A stretch of 64,000 nucleotides of DNA from Thermoanaerobaculales bacterium (GTDB lineage Bacteria > Acidobacteriota > Thermoanaerobaculia > Thermoanaerobaculales > Sulfomarinibacteraceae), in contig DAOPQC010000004.1 of assembly GCA_035358815.1 (NCBI GenBank), forward strand, positions 400,741 through 464,740, given 5' to 3'. Made by a program: the position numbers and the translations under genes. The notes beneath the pieces were generated by a model. The model saw only the letters and a list, made by a program, of their open reading frames with translations. It had not been told where the DNA came from and did no database searches. Within the stretch, counting starts at the first letter, position 1; every line of letters begins with the position of its first letter. Positions 9,121 through 18,204 of the stretch are shown here, one piece after another.

Positions 9121-10542
9121 CTATCGTCTGATGACGAGCGTCCGCTCCTCGGTCATCTCGCGGTAGGCCCACTCCGGGCCTTCGCGGCCGACGCCCGAGC
9201 CCTTGACGCCGCCGTAGGGCATCGGGTCAGAGCGCCAGGTCGGGACGTCGTTGTGGATGATGCCGCCGACCTCGAGCTTCAGCCACGCCTCCTGGATCTT
9301 CGACGTGTCCCGGGTGAACACGCCGGCCTGCAGGCCGTAGCGCGAGTCGTTGACCAGGTTGAGGGCCTGTGCGAAGTCCTCGTAGGGGTCGAGCACCGCG
9401 GCCGGGCCGAAGACCTCGTCCGAGACGATCGCGCAACGGTGGGGCACCTCCTCGATCAGCGCTGGACGGATGACCGAGCCTTCGCGCTGGCCGCCCGCCA
9501 ACAGGCGGCCGCCCGCCGCGACGCCGTCGGCGATCCACTGCTCGACCCGGTCGGCGTTGGCGGCGTCGATCAGCGGCCCGCACACCACCGTCTCGTCGGC
9601 CGGGTCGCCGGTGACGAGGAGCCGGGTGGCCTCCTCGAGCGCCCGCCGCAGGCCGGCGTAGATGCCCTCATGGGCCAGCACCCGCTGCACCGCGATGCAC
9701 GACTGGCCGGCGTAGCCGTAGGCCGCACCGGCGATCCGGCGGGCGATCGCGTCGAGGTCGCCGGCGTCCGGCTCGACGATCACCGCCGCGTTGCCGCCGA
9801 GCTCGAGGGTGACCCGGCGCCGCCAGCCCAGCTCCTTGAGCCGCCAGCCGACCGCCATCGAGCCGGTGAAGGTCAGCTTGGCGATGCGCTCGTCCGCCGC
9901 CAGCCGCTCGGCGTCGGCGCCGCTGCTCGGGATGACCGACAGCGCGCCCTTCGGCAGACCGGCCTGGTCGAGCGCCGCCGCCAGCAGCAGCGCCGGGCCC
10001 GGGGTCTGGCTGGCCGGCTTCAGCACCACCGGGCAGCCGGCCGCGACCGCCGGCGCCAGCTTGTGGGCGACCAGGTTGAGCGGGAAGTTGAAGGGGGTGA
10101 TCGCGAGCACCGGGCCCACCGGCGCGCGCCGGATCAGGGCGAGGCGGCCGGCGCCGGAGGCGTAGCCGCCGAGATCGAGCGCCTCGACCTCGGGCCGGCG
10201 GGCGATCCGTGTCGCCTCGATGAAGGTGTCGAGGCAGCGCTCCGCCTCGGCGCGGGCGAGCGCAATCGGCTTGCCCGCCTCCTCCGAGATCGCCGCCGCC
10301 AGCTCGGCGAGGTGCTCCTTGATGAGGTGGGTGGCGCGGGACAGCACGCGGGCGCGCTCGAAGGCCGGCATCGCCGCCATCGCGCCCGCCGCCCGCGCGG
10401 CCGCATCCGCGGCCTCGTCGAGCTCCGCCCAGCCGCCGCGCGCGACCTCGGCCACCGGCCGGCCGTCGTAGGGTGAGCGCACGACGGTGGTTTCTGCCGC
10501 GTCGCGCCACTCGCCGGCGAGGTAAAGCTCGTGGGTGCGCAT
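9121..10542 (-). CDS. NAD(P)-dependent aldehyde dehydrogenase
   Basis: 473 residues; ATG 10542 is chosen because GGAGGT sits five bases in front. The family features are present: the fold motif TPFNFPLNLVAHK, the nucleotide-contacting FTGSMAVGW, the general base Glu in TLELGGNAAVIV, the nucleophile Cys in GYAGQSCIAVQRV and the C-terminal EVFGP and PYGGVKGSGVGREG motifs. It oxidises an aldehyde to the acid with NAD or NADP. The layout resembles lactaldehyde/glyceraldehyde-3-phosphate-type members, but the substrate cannot be fixed from sequence. It is transcribed alone, divergent from the SAM hydrolase gene with 43 bases between the two starts. Confidence 0.93.
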   Translation of the reverse strand: MRTHELYLAGEWRDAAETTVVRSPYDGRPVAEVARGGWAELDEAADAAARAAGAMAAMPAFERARVLSRATHLIKEHLAELAAAISEEAGKPIALARAEAERCLDTFIEATRIARRPEVEALDLGGYASGAGRLALIRRAPVGPVLAITPFNFPLNLVAHKLAPAVAAGCPVVLKPASQTPGPALLLAAALDQAGLPKGALSVIPSSGADAERLAADERIAKLTFTGSMAVGWRLKELGWRRRVTLELGGNAAVIVEPDAGDLDAIARRIAGAAYGYAGQSCIAVQRVLAHEGIYAGLRRALEEATRLLVTGDPADETVVCGPLIDAANADRVEQWIADGVAAGGRLLAGGQREGSVIRPALIEEVPHRCAIVSDEVFGPAAVLDPYEDFAQALNLVNDSRYGLQAGVFTRDTSKIQEAWLKLEVGGIIHNDVPTWRSDPMPYGGVKGSGVGREGPEWAYREMTEERTLVIRR

Positions 10543-10573
10543 GGTCCACCTCCGAAGGCCCATGGTAGCGCGC

Positions 10574-10579
10574 TACAGT
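10574..10579 (+). promoter_or_regulatory. -10 element TACAGT placed for a leaderless SAM hydrolase mRNA
   Basis: TACAGT ends six bases before ATG 10586, so transcription would begin at or next to the start codon. No ribosome site precedes the ATG, which fits. No -35 box is clear. Confidence 0.45.
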
Positions 10580-10585
10580 AGTGGC

Positions 10586-11356
10586 ATGCGACCGGTCGCG
10601 CTGCTCACCGACTTCGGCCTCGACGACCACTACGTCGGCGTGCTGCACGCCGTGCTGGAGCGGGATGCGCCCGGGGTGCGGCGGATCGACCTCGGGCACC
10701 TGGTCCCGCCGGGCGACGTCTGGGCGGGGTGCTTCCTCGTGCGGAGCGCCTGGCCATGGCTGCCGGAGGACGCGGTGGCGCTGGCGGTGGTCGACCCGGG
10801 GGTGGGGGGCGATCGCCGGCCGGTGGCGGCGAGGGTCGGCGACCGCTGGCTGGTGGCGCCGGACAACGGCCTCGCGGCGGCCATCGGTCCCGCGGCCGAG
10901 GTCGTGGCGCTCGACTGGCGCCGGATGGCGCTGCCGGCGCCGTCGGCCACCTTCCACGGCCGCGACCTGTTCGCTCCCGCCGCAGCCCGGCTGGCCCGGG
11001 GGGACGACCCGGGCGCTCTGGGCGGGCGCGCCCCGGCGGCCGGCCTCGTGCCGTGCCCGATTCCGGAGCCGCAGTTCGATGGCGGCACCTGGCACGCGGT
11101 GGTGGTGCACATCGATCGCTTCGGCAACCTGGTCACGAACCTGCCGGCGGCCGCAGCGGCGCGGGCTGGGGTCGCGTGGTACGGCGCGCCCCGTCCGGCC
11201 CGGCGGGCGGACAGCTACGGCGAGGCCGCTCCCGGCGAGGTGGTTCTGCTCGAGGGCTCGTCCGGCCTGCTCGAGCTGGCGCTCGACCGCGGCTCGGCGG
11301 CCGCGTTCACCGGCCTTTCCCGCGGCGATGGGGTCGACATCGCCGGCAGCGGCTGA
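10586..11356 (+). CDS. DUF62 S-adenosylmethionine hydrolase (SAM hydroxide adenosyltransferase)
   Basis: 256 residues from ATG 10586; an upstream in-frame extension has no family similarity. The family signatures occur in order: LLTDFGLDDHYVGVLHAVL at the N terminus, VVDPGVGGDRRP, VAPDNGLA, TFHGRDLFAPAAARLA and IDRFGNLVTNL. Family members (related to fluorinase and chlorinase) bind SAM and, in most bacteria, use water to yield adenosine and methionine. Nothing in the neighbourhood suggests halogenation, so the hydrolase role is favoured. It is the first gene of a possible run with the two secreted proteins that follow, though a separate -10 sits before the next gene. Confidence 0.9.
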   Translation: MRPVALLTDFGLDDHYVGVLHAVLERDAPGVRRIDLGHLVPPGDVWAGCFLVRSAWPWLPEDAVALAVVDPGVGGDRRPVAARVGDRWLVAPDNGLAAAIGPAAEVVALDWRRMALPAPSATFHGRDLFAPAAARLARGDDPGALGGRAPAAGLVPCPIPEPQFDGGTWHAVVVHIDRFGNLVTNLPAAAAARAGVAWYGAPRPARRADSYGEAAPGEVVLLEGSSGLLELALDRGSAAAFTGLSRGDGVDIAGSG

Positions 11357-11390
11357 GGGCTGGCCGCGGGGGTCCGGGCCGGGAGTGCGG

Positions 11391-11396
11391 TACAGT
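11391..11396 (+). promoter_or_regulatory. -10 element TACAGT upstream of the secreted unknown at 11453
   Basis: TACAGT, identical to the hexamer before the SAM hydrolase gene, with a leader of about 50 bases to GTG 11453 and an AGGGAGG ribosome site at 11441-11447. Confidence 0.35.
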
Positions 11397-11452
11397 TGCC
11401 TGGCAGGAAACCCCCGCCGGCGGTGGCGCCGGCCGGCAGCAGGGAGGCGCGA

Positions 11453-12175
11453 GTGAAGCGAGCAGTCGTGGTCATCGTGCTGGCGGCCGCTCCCGTGCTT
11501 GCGGACGAGGTCTACCTGAAGGGCGGCGGCCGGTTCTCGGGTGAGATCGTCGAGCGGACCGAGGACTCGGTGACGGTCGACATCGGCGGCGGGTACCTCA
11601 GCGCGCCGATGTCGAGCGTGGTCCGCATCGAGGAGGGCGTCTCACCTCTCGCCGAGTACAGGGCTCGAGCCGCGGGCATCCCACCCGGCGACGCCGAGGC
11701 GTGGCGCGAGCTCGCTCGGTGGGCGCAGAGCAAGACCCTGTCGAGCCAGGCCTGGGAGGCGTACTCGCAGGTGGCCGAGATCCTGCCGGACGACGCCGAG
11801 GCGAACCGGGCGCTCGGCCGGGTGCAGCTTGGCGGGAGGTGGGTGACCGAGGAGGAGAGCTACCGCGCCCGGGGCTACGTGGAGTTCGAAGGCGAGTGGA
11901 TGGCGCCGGCCGAGCGGCAAGCGATCGTCGACGAGCGGCGGGCGCGCGAGCAGGCGGATCGGCAGGCGAACGAGGCCGAGATCCGGGCCATCCAGGCCGA
12001 GATCGACGCGGAGAAGCAGGCCGAGGACCTGGAGTTCGAGCGCCAGACGTCACGCTACGACCGCTTGCCGGAGTACACCGGGTCGATCGCCTGGGGTTGG
12101 GGGGCCGGTCCGACGTACTGGCCAGCGGGCGTCGTCGTCGGACAGCCTCAGGAGCTGGCCGGAGGGAATCCATGA
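11453..12175 (+). CDS. Secreted protein of unknown function with TPR-like and coiled-coil regions
   Basis: 240 residues. GTG 11453 is preferred: AGGGAGG lies six bases upstream and the product then starts with a signal peptide (RAVVVIVLAAAPVLA). Residues about 18-60 are a beta-rich, SH3-like segment (VYLKGGGRFSGEIVERTEDSVTV). Residues 75-130 resemble a TPR pair (AEAWRELARWAQSKTL, AYSQVAEILPDDAEANRALG), and 145-205 are a charged helix likely to be a coiled coil. The C terminus is rich in Gly, Trp and Pro. I do not recognise a family. Its stop overlaps the start of the next gene (ATGA), so the two are probably translated together in the envelope. Confidence 0.75.
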   Translation: MKRAVVVIVLAAAPVLADEVYLKGGGRFSGEIVERTEDSVTVDIGGGYLSAPMSSVVRIEEGVSPLAEYRARAAGIPPGDAEAWRELARWAQSKTLSSQAWEAYSQVAEILPDDAEANRALGRVQLGGRWVTEEESYRARGYVEFEGEWMAPAERQAIVDERRAREQADRQANEAEIRAIQAEIDAEKQAEDLEFERQTSRYDRLPEYTGSIAWGWGAGPTYWPAGVVVGQPQELAGGNP

Positions 12176-12918
12176 ACCGGGAGGCTGCCATGAGGCGTTT
12201 CTTGGGCGCACTGCCATTCCTCGGGGCGCTCCTCGTCGCATGCCCCGCGCCGTCGCCAGTCGACGAGGTCGTTGCCGCGAACCTCGCCGCCCGTGGCGGC
12301 AAGGAGCGGATCCAAGCGCTGCGCTCGATCCGAGAGACCGGGACCGCGACCGCGAGCGGCGGGCGGGTCGCGCGGGTCGTCCGCGAGATCAAGCGGCCCG
12401 GCCTCTTCCGGCTCGAGTTCTCCGTCCAGGGGACGACGAGCGTCTTCGCGAACGACGGCCAGACCGGATGGCAGGTCGCTCCGCTGCAGGGCGTCTTCGA
12501 GCCCCAGGTGGTGGCGCCGGAGGCGGATTCGGCCGGCAGTGTCGACCAGCACGACATCGAGGGGCCGCTCGTCGACTGGCGGGAGAAGGGCCACCTTGTC
12601 GAGCTGGCCGGGCGCGAGATGCTGCCGGGCGGAGAGGCCCACAAGCTCAAGCTGACGCTGGCGGGGGGTGCGGTCCGCTACGACTACGTCGACGCCGTGT
12701 CGCACCTGGTCGTCCGCTCCGACTTCACGCGGATGATCCGGGGCCGCCCGGTGGAGCTCCAGAACACCTTCTCGGACTTCCGGGAGGTCGGCGGGCTGGT
12801 CTTCCCGCATCACATCGAGACGCGAGCCAAGGACCGCCCGGAGGTCGTCACGATCGAGATCGAGACGATCGAGCTCGACCCCGAGCTCGACGACGCGCTG
12901 TTCCGGCTTCCGGGCTAG
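12172..12918 (+). CDS. Putative lipoprotein, LolA-like / outer-membrane lipoprotein-sorting fold
   Basis: 248 residues from ATG 12172 (GGAGG 7 bases upstream), overlapping the previous stop by four bases. ATG 12190 is an alternative with its own GGGAGG and gives a shorter signal. The signal ends in a lipobox (GALLVAC), so the mature protein should carry lipid. The rest (GRVARVVREIKRPGLFRLEFSV, DGQTGWQV, LVVRSDFTR, TFSDFREVGGLVFPHHIET) is an all-beta half-barrel pattern like LolA/LolB-type and DUF4292-like proteins. Role is unknown; the fold carries hydrophobic ligands in known members. Confidence 0.75.
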   Translation: MNREAAMRRFLGALPFLGALLVACPAPSPVDEVVAANLAARGGKERIQALRSIRETGTATASGGRVARVVREIKRPGLFRLEFSVQGTTSVFANDGQTGWQVAPLQGVFEPQVVAPEADSAGSVDQHDIEGPLVDWREKGHLVELAGREMLPGGEAHKLKLTLAGGAVRYDYVDAVSHLVVRSDFTRMIRGRPVELQNTFSDFREVGGLVFPHHIETRAKDRPEVVTIEIETIELDPELDDALFRLPG

Positions 12919-12919
12919 C

Positions 12920-12943
12920 CGGGCCGCTGCCGAGCCCGCTTTT
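12920..12943 (+). terminator. Probable terminator after the lipoprotein gene
   Basis: A five-base stem (CGGGC/GCCCG) with a nine-base loop is followed by CTTTT, just past the stop at 12918. The gene on the other strand ends at 13016, so this lies in a convergent gap. The stem is short; moderate support. Confidence 0.4.
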
Positions 12944-13015
12944 GCGCGCGCAACGGCGGAGCTGACCGCGACGCCGGATCCGCGCCCGATGGCGGGGCCG
13001 CGTCGGCCGCCGGCA

Positions 13016-14224
13016 TCAGCCGCCGAGGAGCGCGAGGGCGCCGCTGACGGCGGTGACGAGGCCGCGCAGTCCGAGCGCCACACAGATCACGACGATCGTG
13101 CCCATGATCACGTTCTGGAGAAGGGTGTTGACGCCGTGCTCGCCGAGCAGGCTGCGATCGTTCATCGCCAGCCAGAGGAAGACCGCGGCCAGCGGCAGCA
13201 GCAGCCCGTTGAAGGCCTGGGCGAGGATGATCACCGGGATCGGCTGCACGCCGGCGAGGCCGAAGCCGGTGCCGAACAGCAGGACCCCAAGCCACACCGC
13301 GCGGAAGCGCGGTGAGCGATCGGACCACTGCGGCCGCTGCGCGCCCCCGATCAGCGTGCGCGCGGTGATGGCGGCGGCGAGCGGGGCGGTGATGGCCGAG
13401 CTGAACCCGGCGGCGAACAGGCCGACCGCGAGCGACCACTCCGCGCCGCCGCCGATCCGCTCGCCGAGCACCGCCCCCAGCCGCTGGTACTCGAGCCCGC
13501 CACCGAGCGCGGTGCCGACGACCAGGACGCCGAGCGAGATCAGCCCGCCGCCGCCCACCGCCAGCACCAGCCCCCACCGCATCTCGCCGAGGCGGGCTCC
13601 GCGCGCCAGGGCCGAGCCGAGGAACAGGTTGTAGGGGACCACCGTCGTGCCGACCAGCCCCAGCACGAGCACGGTCGACCCGGCCGGGATGCCGGGAACC
13701 AGCAGACCGGCGAGCAGCTCTCGTGCGTCCGGCGCCAGGCGGGCCGCGGTGACCAGGAAGGCGACGCCCATCACGGCCACCAAGGTGGCGAGCACGTTGG
13801 CGATCCACCTGGTGCTGCCGGTGGCGAGCAGGGCCGCCGCAGCTGCGGCGCAGACGATGGTCAGCAGCGCCGGCGAGACGTCGACGGCCAGCCCCACGCC
13901 GGCGACCGCGCCGAGCAGGTTGCCGGCCTGGTAGGCGGCGCAGCCGAGCACGATGCCCCCGGCCAGCACCGCTGCCACCCAGCGGGTGCGCGACCGTACC
14001 GCCCAGCGATCGCGGATCGCCGTGCCGAGCTCGCGGCCGGTGAGGACCGTGATCCGGCCCGCCGCCTCCTGCAGCACGATGCACGCCACCGTGGAGAAGA
14101 GCAGCGCCCAGGCCAGCGCGAAGCCGAAGTCGCTGCCCGCCCGCGCGCACGTGGTCACCGTGCCGGGGCCGATGAAGGCGGCGGCGATCACCGACCACAG
14201 CACGATGGCGAGCAGTCGCCTCAT
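13016..14224 (-). CDS. Nramp-like transporter lacking the canonical metal-binding motifs
   Basis: 402 residues and about 11 membrane segments. ATG 14224 overlaps the upstream stop (ATGA), so translation is coupled to the 5-oxoprolinase gene. The Nramp fold is visible, but the two metal-binding motifs are altered: TM1 has IGPGTVTTC where metal transporters have DPGN, and TM6 has VVPYNLFL where they have (V)MPHN(L)F. The key Asp, Asn, Met and His are therefore all absent. Such Nramp relatives form a known divergent group without proven metal transport. The coupling to 5-oxoprolinase suggests an organic substrate such as 5-oxoproline. That substrate is inference; the membrane-transporter call is firm. 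Confidence 0.85.
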   Translation of the reverse strand: MRRLLAIVLWSVIAAAFIGPGTVTTCARAGSDFGFALAWALLFSTVACIVLQEAAGRITVLTGRELGTAIRDRWAVRSRTRWVAAVLAGGIVLGCAAYQAGNLLGAVAGVGLAVDVSPALLTIVCAAAAAALLATGSTRWIANVLATLVAVMGVAFLVTAARLAPDARELLAGLLVPGIPAGSTVLVLGLVGTTVVPYNLFLGSALARGARLGEMRWGLVLAVGGGGLISLGVLVVGTALGGGLEYQRLGAVLGERIGGGAEWSLAVGLFAAGFSSAITAPLAAAITARTLIGGAQRPQWSDRSPRFRAVWLGVLLFGTGFGLAGVQPIPVIILAQAFNGLLLPLAAVFLWLAMNDRSLLGEHGVNTLLQNVIMGTIVVICVALGLRGLVTAVSGALALLGG

Positions 14225-17200
14225 CGCTCCTCCGCGCCCCACCCGCCCCCGCCGGGCGTCTCGAGGATCAGCCGGTCGCCCGGCTCGACGCGGCAGCCGT
14301 CGATGCCGGCGAGCTCGCGGTGATCCCCGGCCGGCCGGACCAGGACCTGGCGCCCGACCGCGCCGTCGCCCCCGCCGGCCATCCCGTACGGTGCGCTCAC
14401 CCGGTGCTGGCTGAGGATCGAGAGCTCAAGCGGTGACAGGAACTCGATCTCGCGGATCAGGCCGTCGCCGCCGCGCCAGCGCCCGCCGCCCCCGGAGCCA
14501 TGACGGATCGTGAACCGGCGCAGCCGCACCGGGTACCGGTGCTCGAGCACCTCGGGGTCGGTGGCGCTGGTGTTGGTCATGTGGGTGTGGACGCCGCTCG
14601 CGCCGTCGAATCCGTGCCCGGCGCCGCTGCCGCCTGCCACCGTCTCGTAGTATCCGAAGCGGGCGTCGCCGAAGCTGAGGTTGTTCATGGTGCCCTGGCT
14701 GCAGCCGACGAGGCGCAGCGCCTCGAGCAGAGTGTCGACCAGGCGCTGGCTGGTCTCGACGTTGCCGCCAACCACCGCGGGGCAGTGTGCCGGGTCGTCG
14801 ACGAACGGTGGGTTGAGGATGCCCGCCGGGATGTGCACCGTGACCGGCTCGAGGAGGCCCTCGTTGAGCGGCAGGTCGGCGTGGACGAGGAGCCGCATCA
14901 CGTACATGACGACGCTCGAGACGATGGCCGGGGTCGCGTTGAGGTTGCCGGGATGGACCCCGGCCGTGCCGGCGAAGTCGAGCACCGCCCGCTCGCCATC
15001 GATCGTGAACGTGGCCACCAGCGGAGCGCCGTCGTCGAGCAGCTGCGCCCCACGGTGGACGCCGTCGGGGATTCGCCGCAGCGCCTGCCGGACCTGGTCC
15101 GCCGCGTGCTGCCGAAGGGCGTCCATGTGCTCGATCACGTGGTCGGGGCCGACCGCCAGGGCGAGGCGGAGGAGGCCGTCGCGTCCGCGGTTGACGGCGG
15201 CCAGCATCGCCCGCAGGTCGGCGAGGTTGTCGGCGAGCATCCGGGTGGGGTGCGGCCCGCCGGCCAGGAGCTCCTCGATCCGCTCCCATCTCGGGGCCCC
15301 GCCTGCGACCAGCAGCGTCGGCGGGATCACCACCCCTTCCTCGGCCAGGCAGCGCGCGTCCGGTGGAACCGACCCCGGCCGGATGCCGCCGATCTCGGCG
15401 TGGTGGGCCCGGCAGGCGACGTACCCGAGGAGCCGGCCGTGCAGGTGGATGGGCGCCGCCAGGGTCACGTCCGGCAGGTGAGAGCCCCCGCAGGCAGGGT
15501 GGTTGGTCACCACCACGTCGCCCGGCGCCAGCGCCAAGCGGGCGGCCAGCTCGCGGACGCACAGGCCCATGGCTCCGAGATGGACCGGGATGTGGGGCGC
15601 ATTGACGACCAGCCGCCCGGCCGGGTCGAGGAGCGTGCACGAGAAGTCCTCGCGCTCCTTGATGTTGGTGGAGATCGCTGCGCGCCGCAGCAGCTCGCCC
15701 ATCTCGCGGGCGATGCTCGCGAACCGGTGGCTCATCAGCTCGAGCTCGACCGCCCGCGGGCGCTCCGGTCGCGGCGACGGACGCGGGGGCGCGGCCTCTC
15801 GCCGCGCCCGGACGTCGCCGCCGCAGAGCTTCTCCACCCGCCAGCCGCTCGGCACCACCAGCGCGCTGTGCTCCTGCAGGATCAGCGCCGGCCCCCGGAG
15901 CGCCTCCCCGGCCGCAAGGCCCGCGGCCGCGAGGCACGGCACCTCGCGCCAGGCCCCGTCGAGGTAGCAGCGTTGGCGGCCGACCGCGCCGCGCGCCGGC
16001 GCCGCCCCGACATCCTCGCTGCCGGTCGGGCCGGGCTCCCGGCGGCGGCTCCGCACCACGGCGCGGACCCAGACCATCTCGATCGCGCGTTCGCAGGGCC
16101 GGTAGGAGAACAGCTCGAAGTACCGGCGCTCGAACTCTGTCCGCAGGTCGCAGCCCGCCCGCGGCTCGATCTCGAGGGTCGCGTCCTGGCCGGAGTACCG
16201 CAAGGCGACGATCCGGCGCGGCTGGTCGACGTGGCGGCGCTCGACGCCCTCCTCGGCGAGCGCCCGTTCGGCCTCCGCCTCGAGCTCCCGGAACCAACCG
16301 TCGACCCGGTCGATGCAGTCCTCCAGCGGCCGCAGGATCTCGCGCTGTGAGAACCGCTCGATCACCGCGTGGCCCAGGCCGACGGCGCTCAGCAGCCCGG
16401 CGTCACCGGGCAGGACGACGTCCCCGATGCCGAGCAGCTCGGCGACCCGGCAGGCGTGCTGGCCGCCCGCGCCGCCGAAGGCGACCAGGCTGTAGGTCGC
16501 CGGGTCGATGCCCTTGCGCACCGAGATGTGGCGGATCGCCTCGGCCATGCGCTCGTCGGCGATCCGGAGCAGCCCCTCCAGGATGGCCTCGCCGCTGCCA
16601 CCCAGCTCGCCGGGCGCCTCGGCGCGGAGCTCGTCGAAGCGCGCGCGCGCCGCGCCCACGTCGATCGGGATCGGGAATCGCGACGGGACCAGCCGGCCGA
16701 GGAGGAGGTTGACGTCGGTGAGCGACAGCGGCCCGCCGGCGCCATACGACGCCGGGCCCGGATCGGCGCCTGCGCTCTGGGGCCCGACCGCCAGCTTCCC
16801 GTGCTCGACCCGGCAGATCGACCCTCCTCCCGCGGCCACGGTCTCGATCGCGAGCGCGGGCGCCACGAGGCGGACGGGGCCCACCCGGTGCTCGAAGACG
16901 TACTCGAAGTCGCCGTCGAAACGGGCCACGTCGGTGCTGGTGCCGCCCATGTCGAAGCCGATCACTCGCTCCAGGCCGGCCCTGCGCCCGACCGTCGCCG
17001 CCCCGACGACCCCTCCGGCGGGGCCGCTCAGGAGGCAGTCCACCGGACGGCAACTCCGGGCCTCGACGAGGCCGCCTGCGCTGGTCATCACGTGGAGGCT
17101 GGCGCCTGCCCTGCCGAGCCCGTCCTGCACCGCCCGCAGGTAGTCGGCGACCGGCGGCCCCAGGTAGGCGTCGGCAGCGGCGGTCTGGGAACGGCGGAGC

Positions 17201-18018
17201 AGGCCCTGGAAGGGGCTGAGCGCGCTCGAGCGTGCCACGTAGTCGAAGCCGGCGTCGCGCAGCAGTGCCGCGACGAGCTCCTCGTGGCGGGGATCGCGCT
17301 GGGCGTGGAGCAGGGCGACGCTGGCGCAGCAGAATCCACGGCCGCGCAGGTCGCCGATCGCCGCGGCGGCCGCGTCGAGATCCAGCGCCTGGACCACCGC
17401 GCCGTCCGCGGCCAGTCGCTCGGGAAGGCCCACGACCTCCTCGGGGAGCGGATCCGTGGGCTCGATCCGCAGCGCGAACAGGTCGGGCCGCCGCTGATCG
17501 CCGATCGCCAGGAGGTCCTCGAACCCGGCGGTGGTGAGGTGGACGGTGCGCGCGCCCCGTCGCTCGAGCAGCGCGTTCGTGCCTCGAGTGGTCGCCAGCC
17601 GCATCGCCATCGGCGGCAGGGCGTGGCCGGGTCGCGTGCCGGTGACCAGCCGCGCCGCCAGCAGCGGCGCCTCGTCCCCTGACCTCAGCTCGACTGGACA
17701 GCCCACCCTCAGGGTGGAGAGATCGACCCCGGCCAGGCGGACCGAGCCGGTCCCGGCGTCGTGCTCGACGATCTCGACCCGGGCGTCGCTGCCGAGCGGC
17801 GCCAACGAGAAGCCGGCGAGGAACCCGTCCGGGAGAAGCGCTCCGCCGCGAAGGCGGACCCGCCCGGCGTCGTCGACGTCCTCGATGACATCGCGGAGCG
17901 CGCCGCTCGAGAGCACCTTGCAGGTCCGGGTCCGGCCCGCCGGATCGACTGCCACGCAGTCGGTGAAGGTGCCACCGGTGTCGATCCAGACTTGCCAGGG
18001 GCCCCCGCTCAACGCCAT
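14221..18018 (-). CDS. ATP-dependent 5-oxoprolinase, HyuA-HyuB fusion
   Basis: 1265 residues from ATG 18018 (GAGGAC just upstream), close to the about 1290 of eukaryotic OPLAH. Residues 1-740 are the hydantoinase A/oxoprolinase half: WIDTGGTFTDCVAVD, TTRGTNALLERRG, GFDMGGTSTDVARFDG and SAGADPGPASYG. Residues from about 755 are the hydantoinase B half: ISTNIKEREDFSCTLLD, VNAPHIPVHLGAMG, CRAHHAEIGG and the final PGGGGWG. The enzyme opens the lactam of 5-oxo-L-proline to glutamate using ATP; a hydantoin-type substrate is also possible for the family. The open frame continues about 520 codons upstream, but that part is antisense to the ArnT-like gene. An Nramp-like transporter gene overlaps its stop. 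Confidence 0.92.
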   Translation of the reverse strand: MALSGGPWQVWIDTGGTFTDCVAVDPAGRTRTCKVLSSGALRDVIEDVDDAGRVRLRGGALLPDGFLAGFSLAPLGSDARVEIVEHDAGTGSVRLAGVDLSTLRVGCPVELRSGDEAPLLAARLVTGTRPGHALPPMAMRLATTRGTNALLERRGARTVHLTTAGFEDLLAIGDQRRPDLFALRIEPTDPLPEEVVGLPERLAADGAVVQALDLDAAAAAIGDLRGRGFCCASVALLHAQRDPRHEELVAALLRDAGFDYVARSSALSPFQGLLRRSQTAAADAYLGPPVADYLRAVQDGLGRAGASLHVMTSAGGLVEARSCRPVDCLLSGPAGGVVGAATVGRRAGLERVIGFDMGGTSTDVARFDGDFEYVFEHRVGPVRLVAPALAIETVAAGGGSICRVEHGKLAVGPQSAGADPGPASYGAGGPLSLTDVNLLLGRLVPSRFPIPIDVGAARARFDELRAEAPGELGGSGEAILEGLLRIADERMAEAIRHISVRKGIDPATYSLVAFGGAGGQHACRVAELLGIGDVVLPGDAGLLSAVGLGHAVIERFSQREILRPLEDCIDRVDGWFRELEAEAERALAEEGVERRHVDQPRRIVALRYSGQDATLEIEPRAGCDLRTEFERRYFELFSYRPCERAIEMVWVRAVVRSRRREPGPTGSEDVGAAPARGAVGRQRCYLDGAWREVPCLAAAGLAAGEALRGPALILQEHSALVVPSGWRVEKLCGGDVRARREAAPPRPSPRPERPRAVELELMSHRFASIAREMGELLRRAAISTNIKEREDFSCTLLDPAGRLVVNAPHIPVHLGAMGLCVRELAARLALAPGDVVVTNHPACGGSHLPDVTLAAPIHLHGRLLGYVACRAHHAEIGGIRPGSVPPDARCLAEEGVVIPPTLLVAGGAPRWERIEELLAGGPHPTRMLADNLADLRAMLAAVNRGRDGLLRLALAVGPDHVIEHMDALRQHAADQVRQALRRIPDGVHRGAQLLDDGAPLVATFTIDGERAVLDFAGTAGVHPGNLNATPAIVSSVVMYVMRLLVHADLPLNEGLLEPVTVHIPAGILNPPFVDDPAHCPAVVGGNVETSQRLVDTLLEALRLVGCSQGTMNNLSFGDARFGYYETVAGGSGAGHGFDGASGVHTHMTNTSATDPEVLEHRYPVRLRRFTIRHGSGGGGRWRGGDGLIREIEFLSPLELSILSQHRVSAPYGMAGGGDGAVGRQVLVRPAGDHRELAGIDGCRVEPGDRLILETPGGGGWGAEER

Positions 18019-18116
18019 GTCCTCGCGACGGCCCGGGCCGCTAGGCCGCCAGGCGAGCGCGGGATCCCGGGCCTCGGCGCTCGTTCGTGCACGCAGCCGC
18101 CTCCGATCTGGCGACG

Positions 18117-18122
18117 AGTGTA
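18117..18122 (-). promoter_or_regulatory. -10 element TACACT upstream of the 5-oxoprolinase gene
   Basis: TACACT on the minus strand about 100 bases before ATG 18018, in the 186-base gap between divergent genes. Matches the hexamer in front of several other minus-strand genes here; no clear -35 box. Confidence 0.35.
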
Positions 18123-18204
18123 CCTCGCTGCCTTTTCGATCCGGGAGCCGCCCTTTTTGATAGGATGCAGGTCGACCAGGCCACCTCGGAGTGGTCGAAC
18201 TTCG

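Noticed and set aside
10586..11356. Halogenase (fluorinase/chlorinase) for natural-product synthesis
   Set aside because: The family is shared, but there is no biosynthetic context, and most bacterial members are SAM hydrolases.
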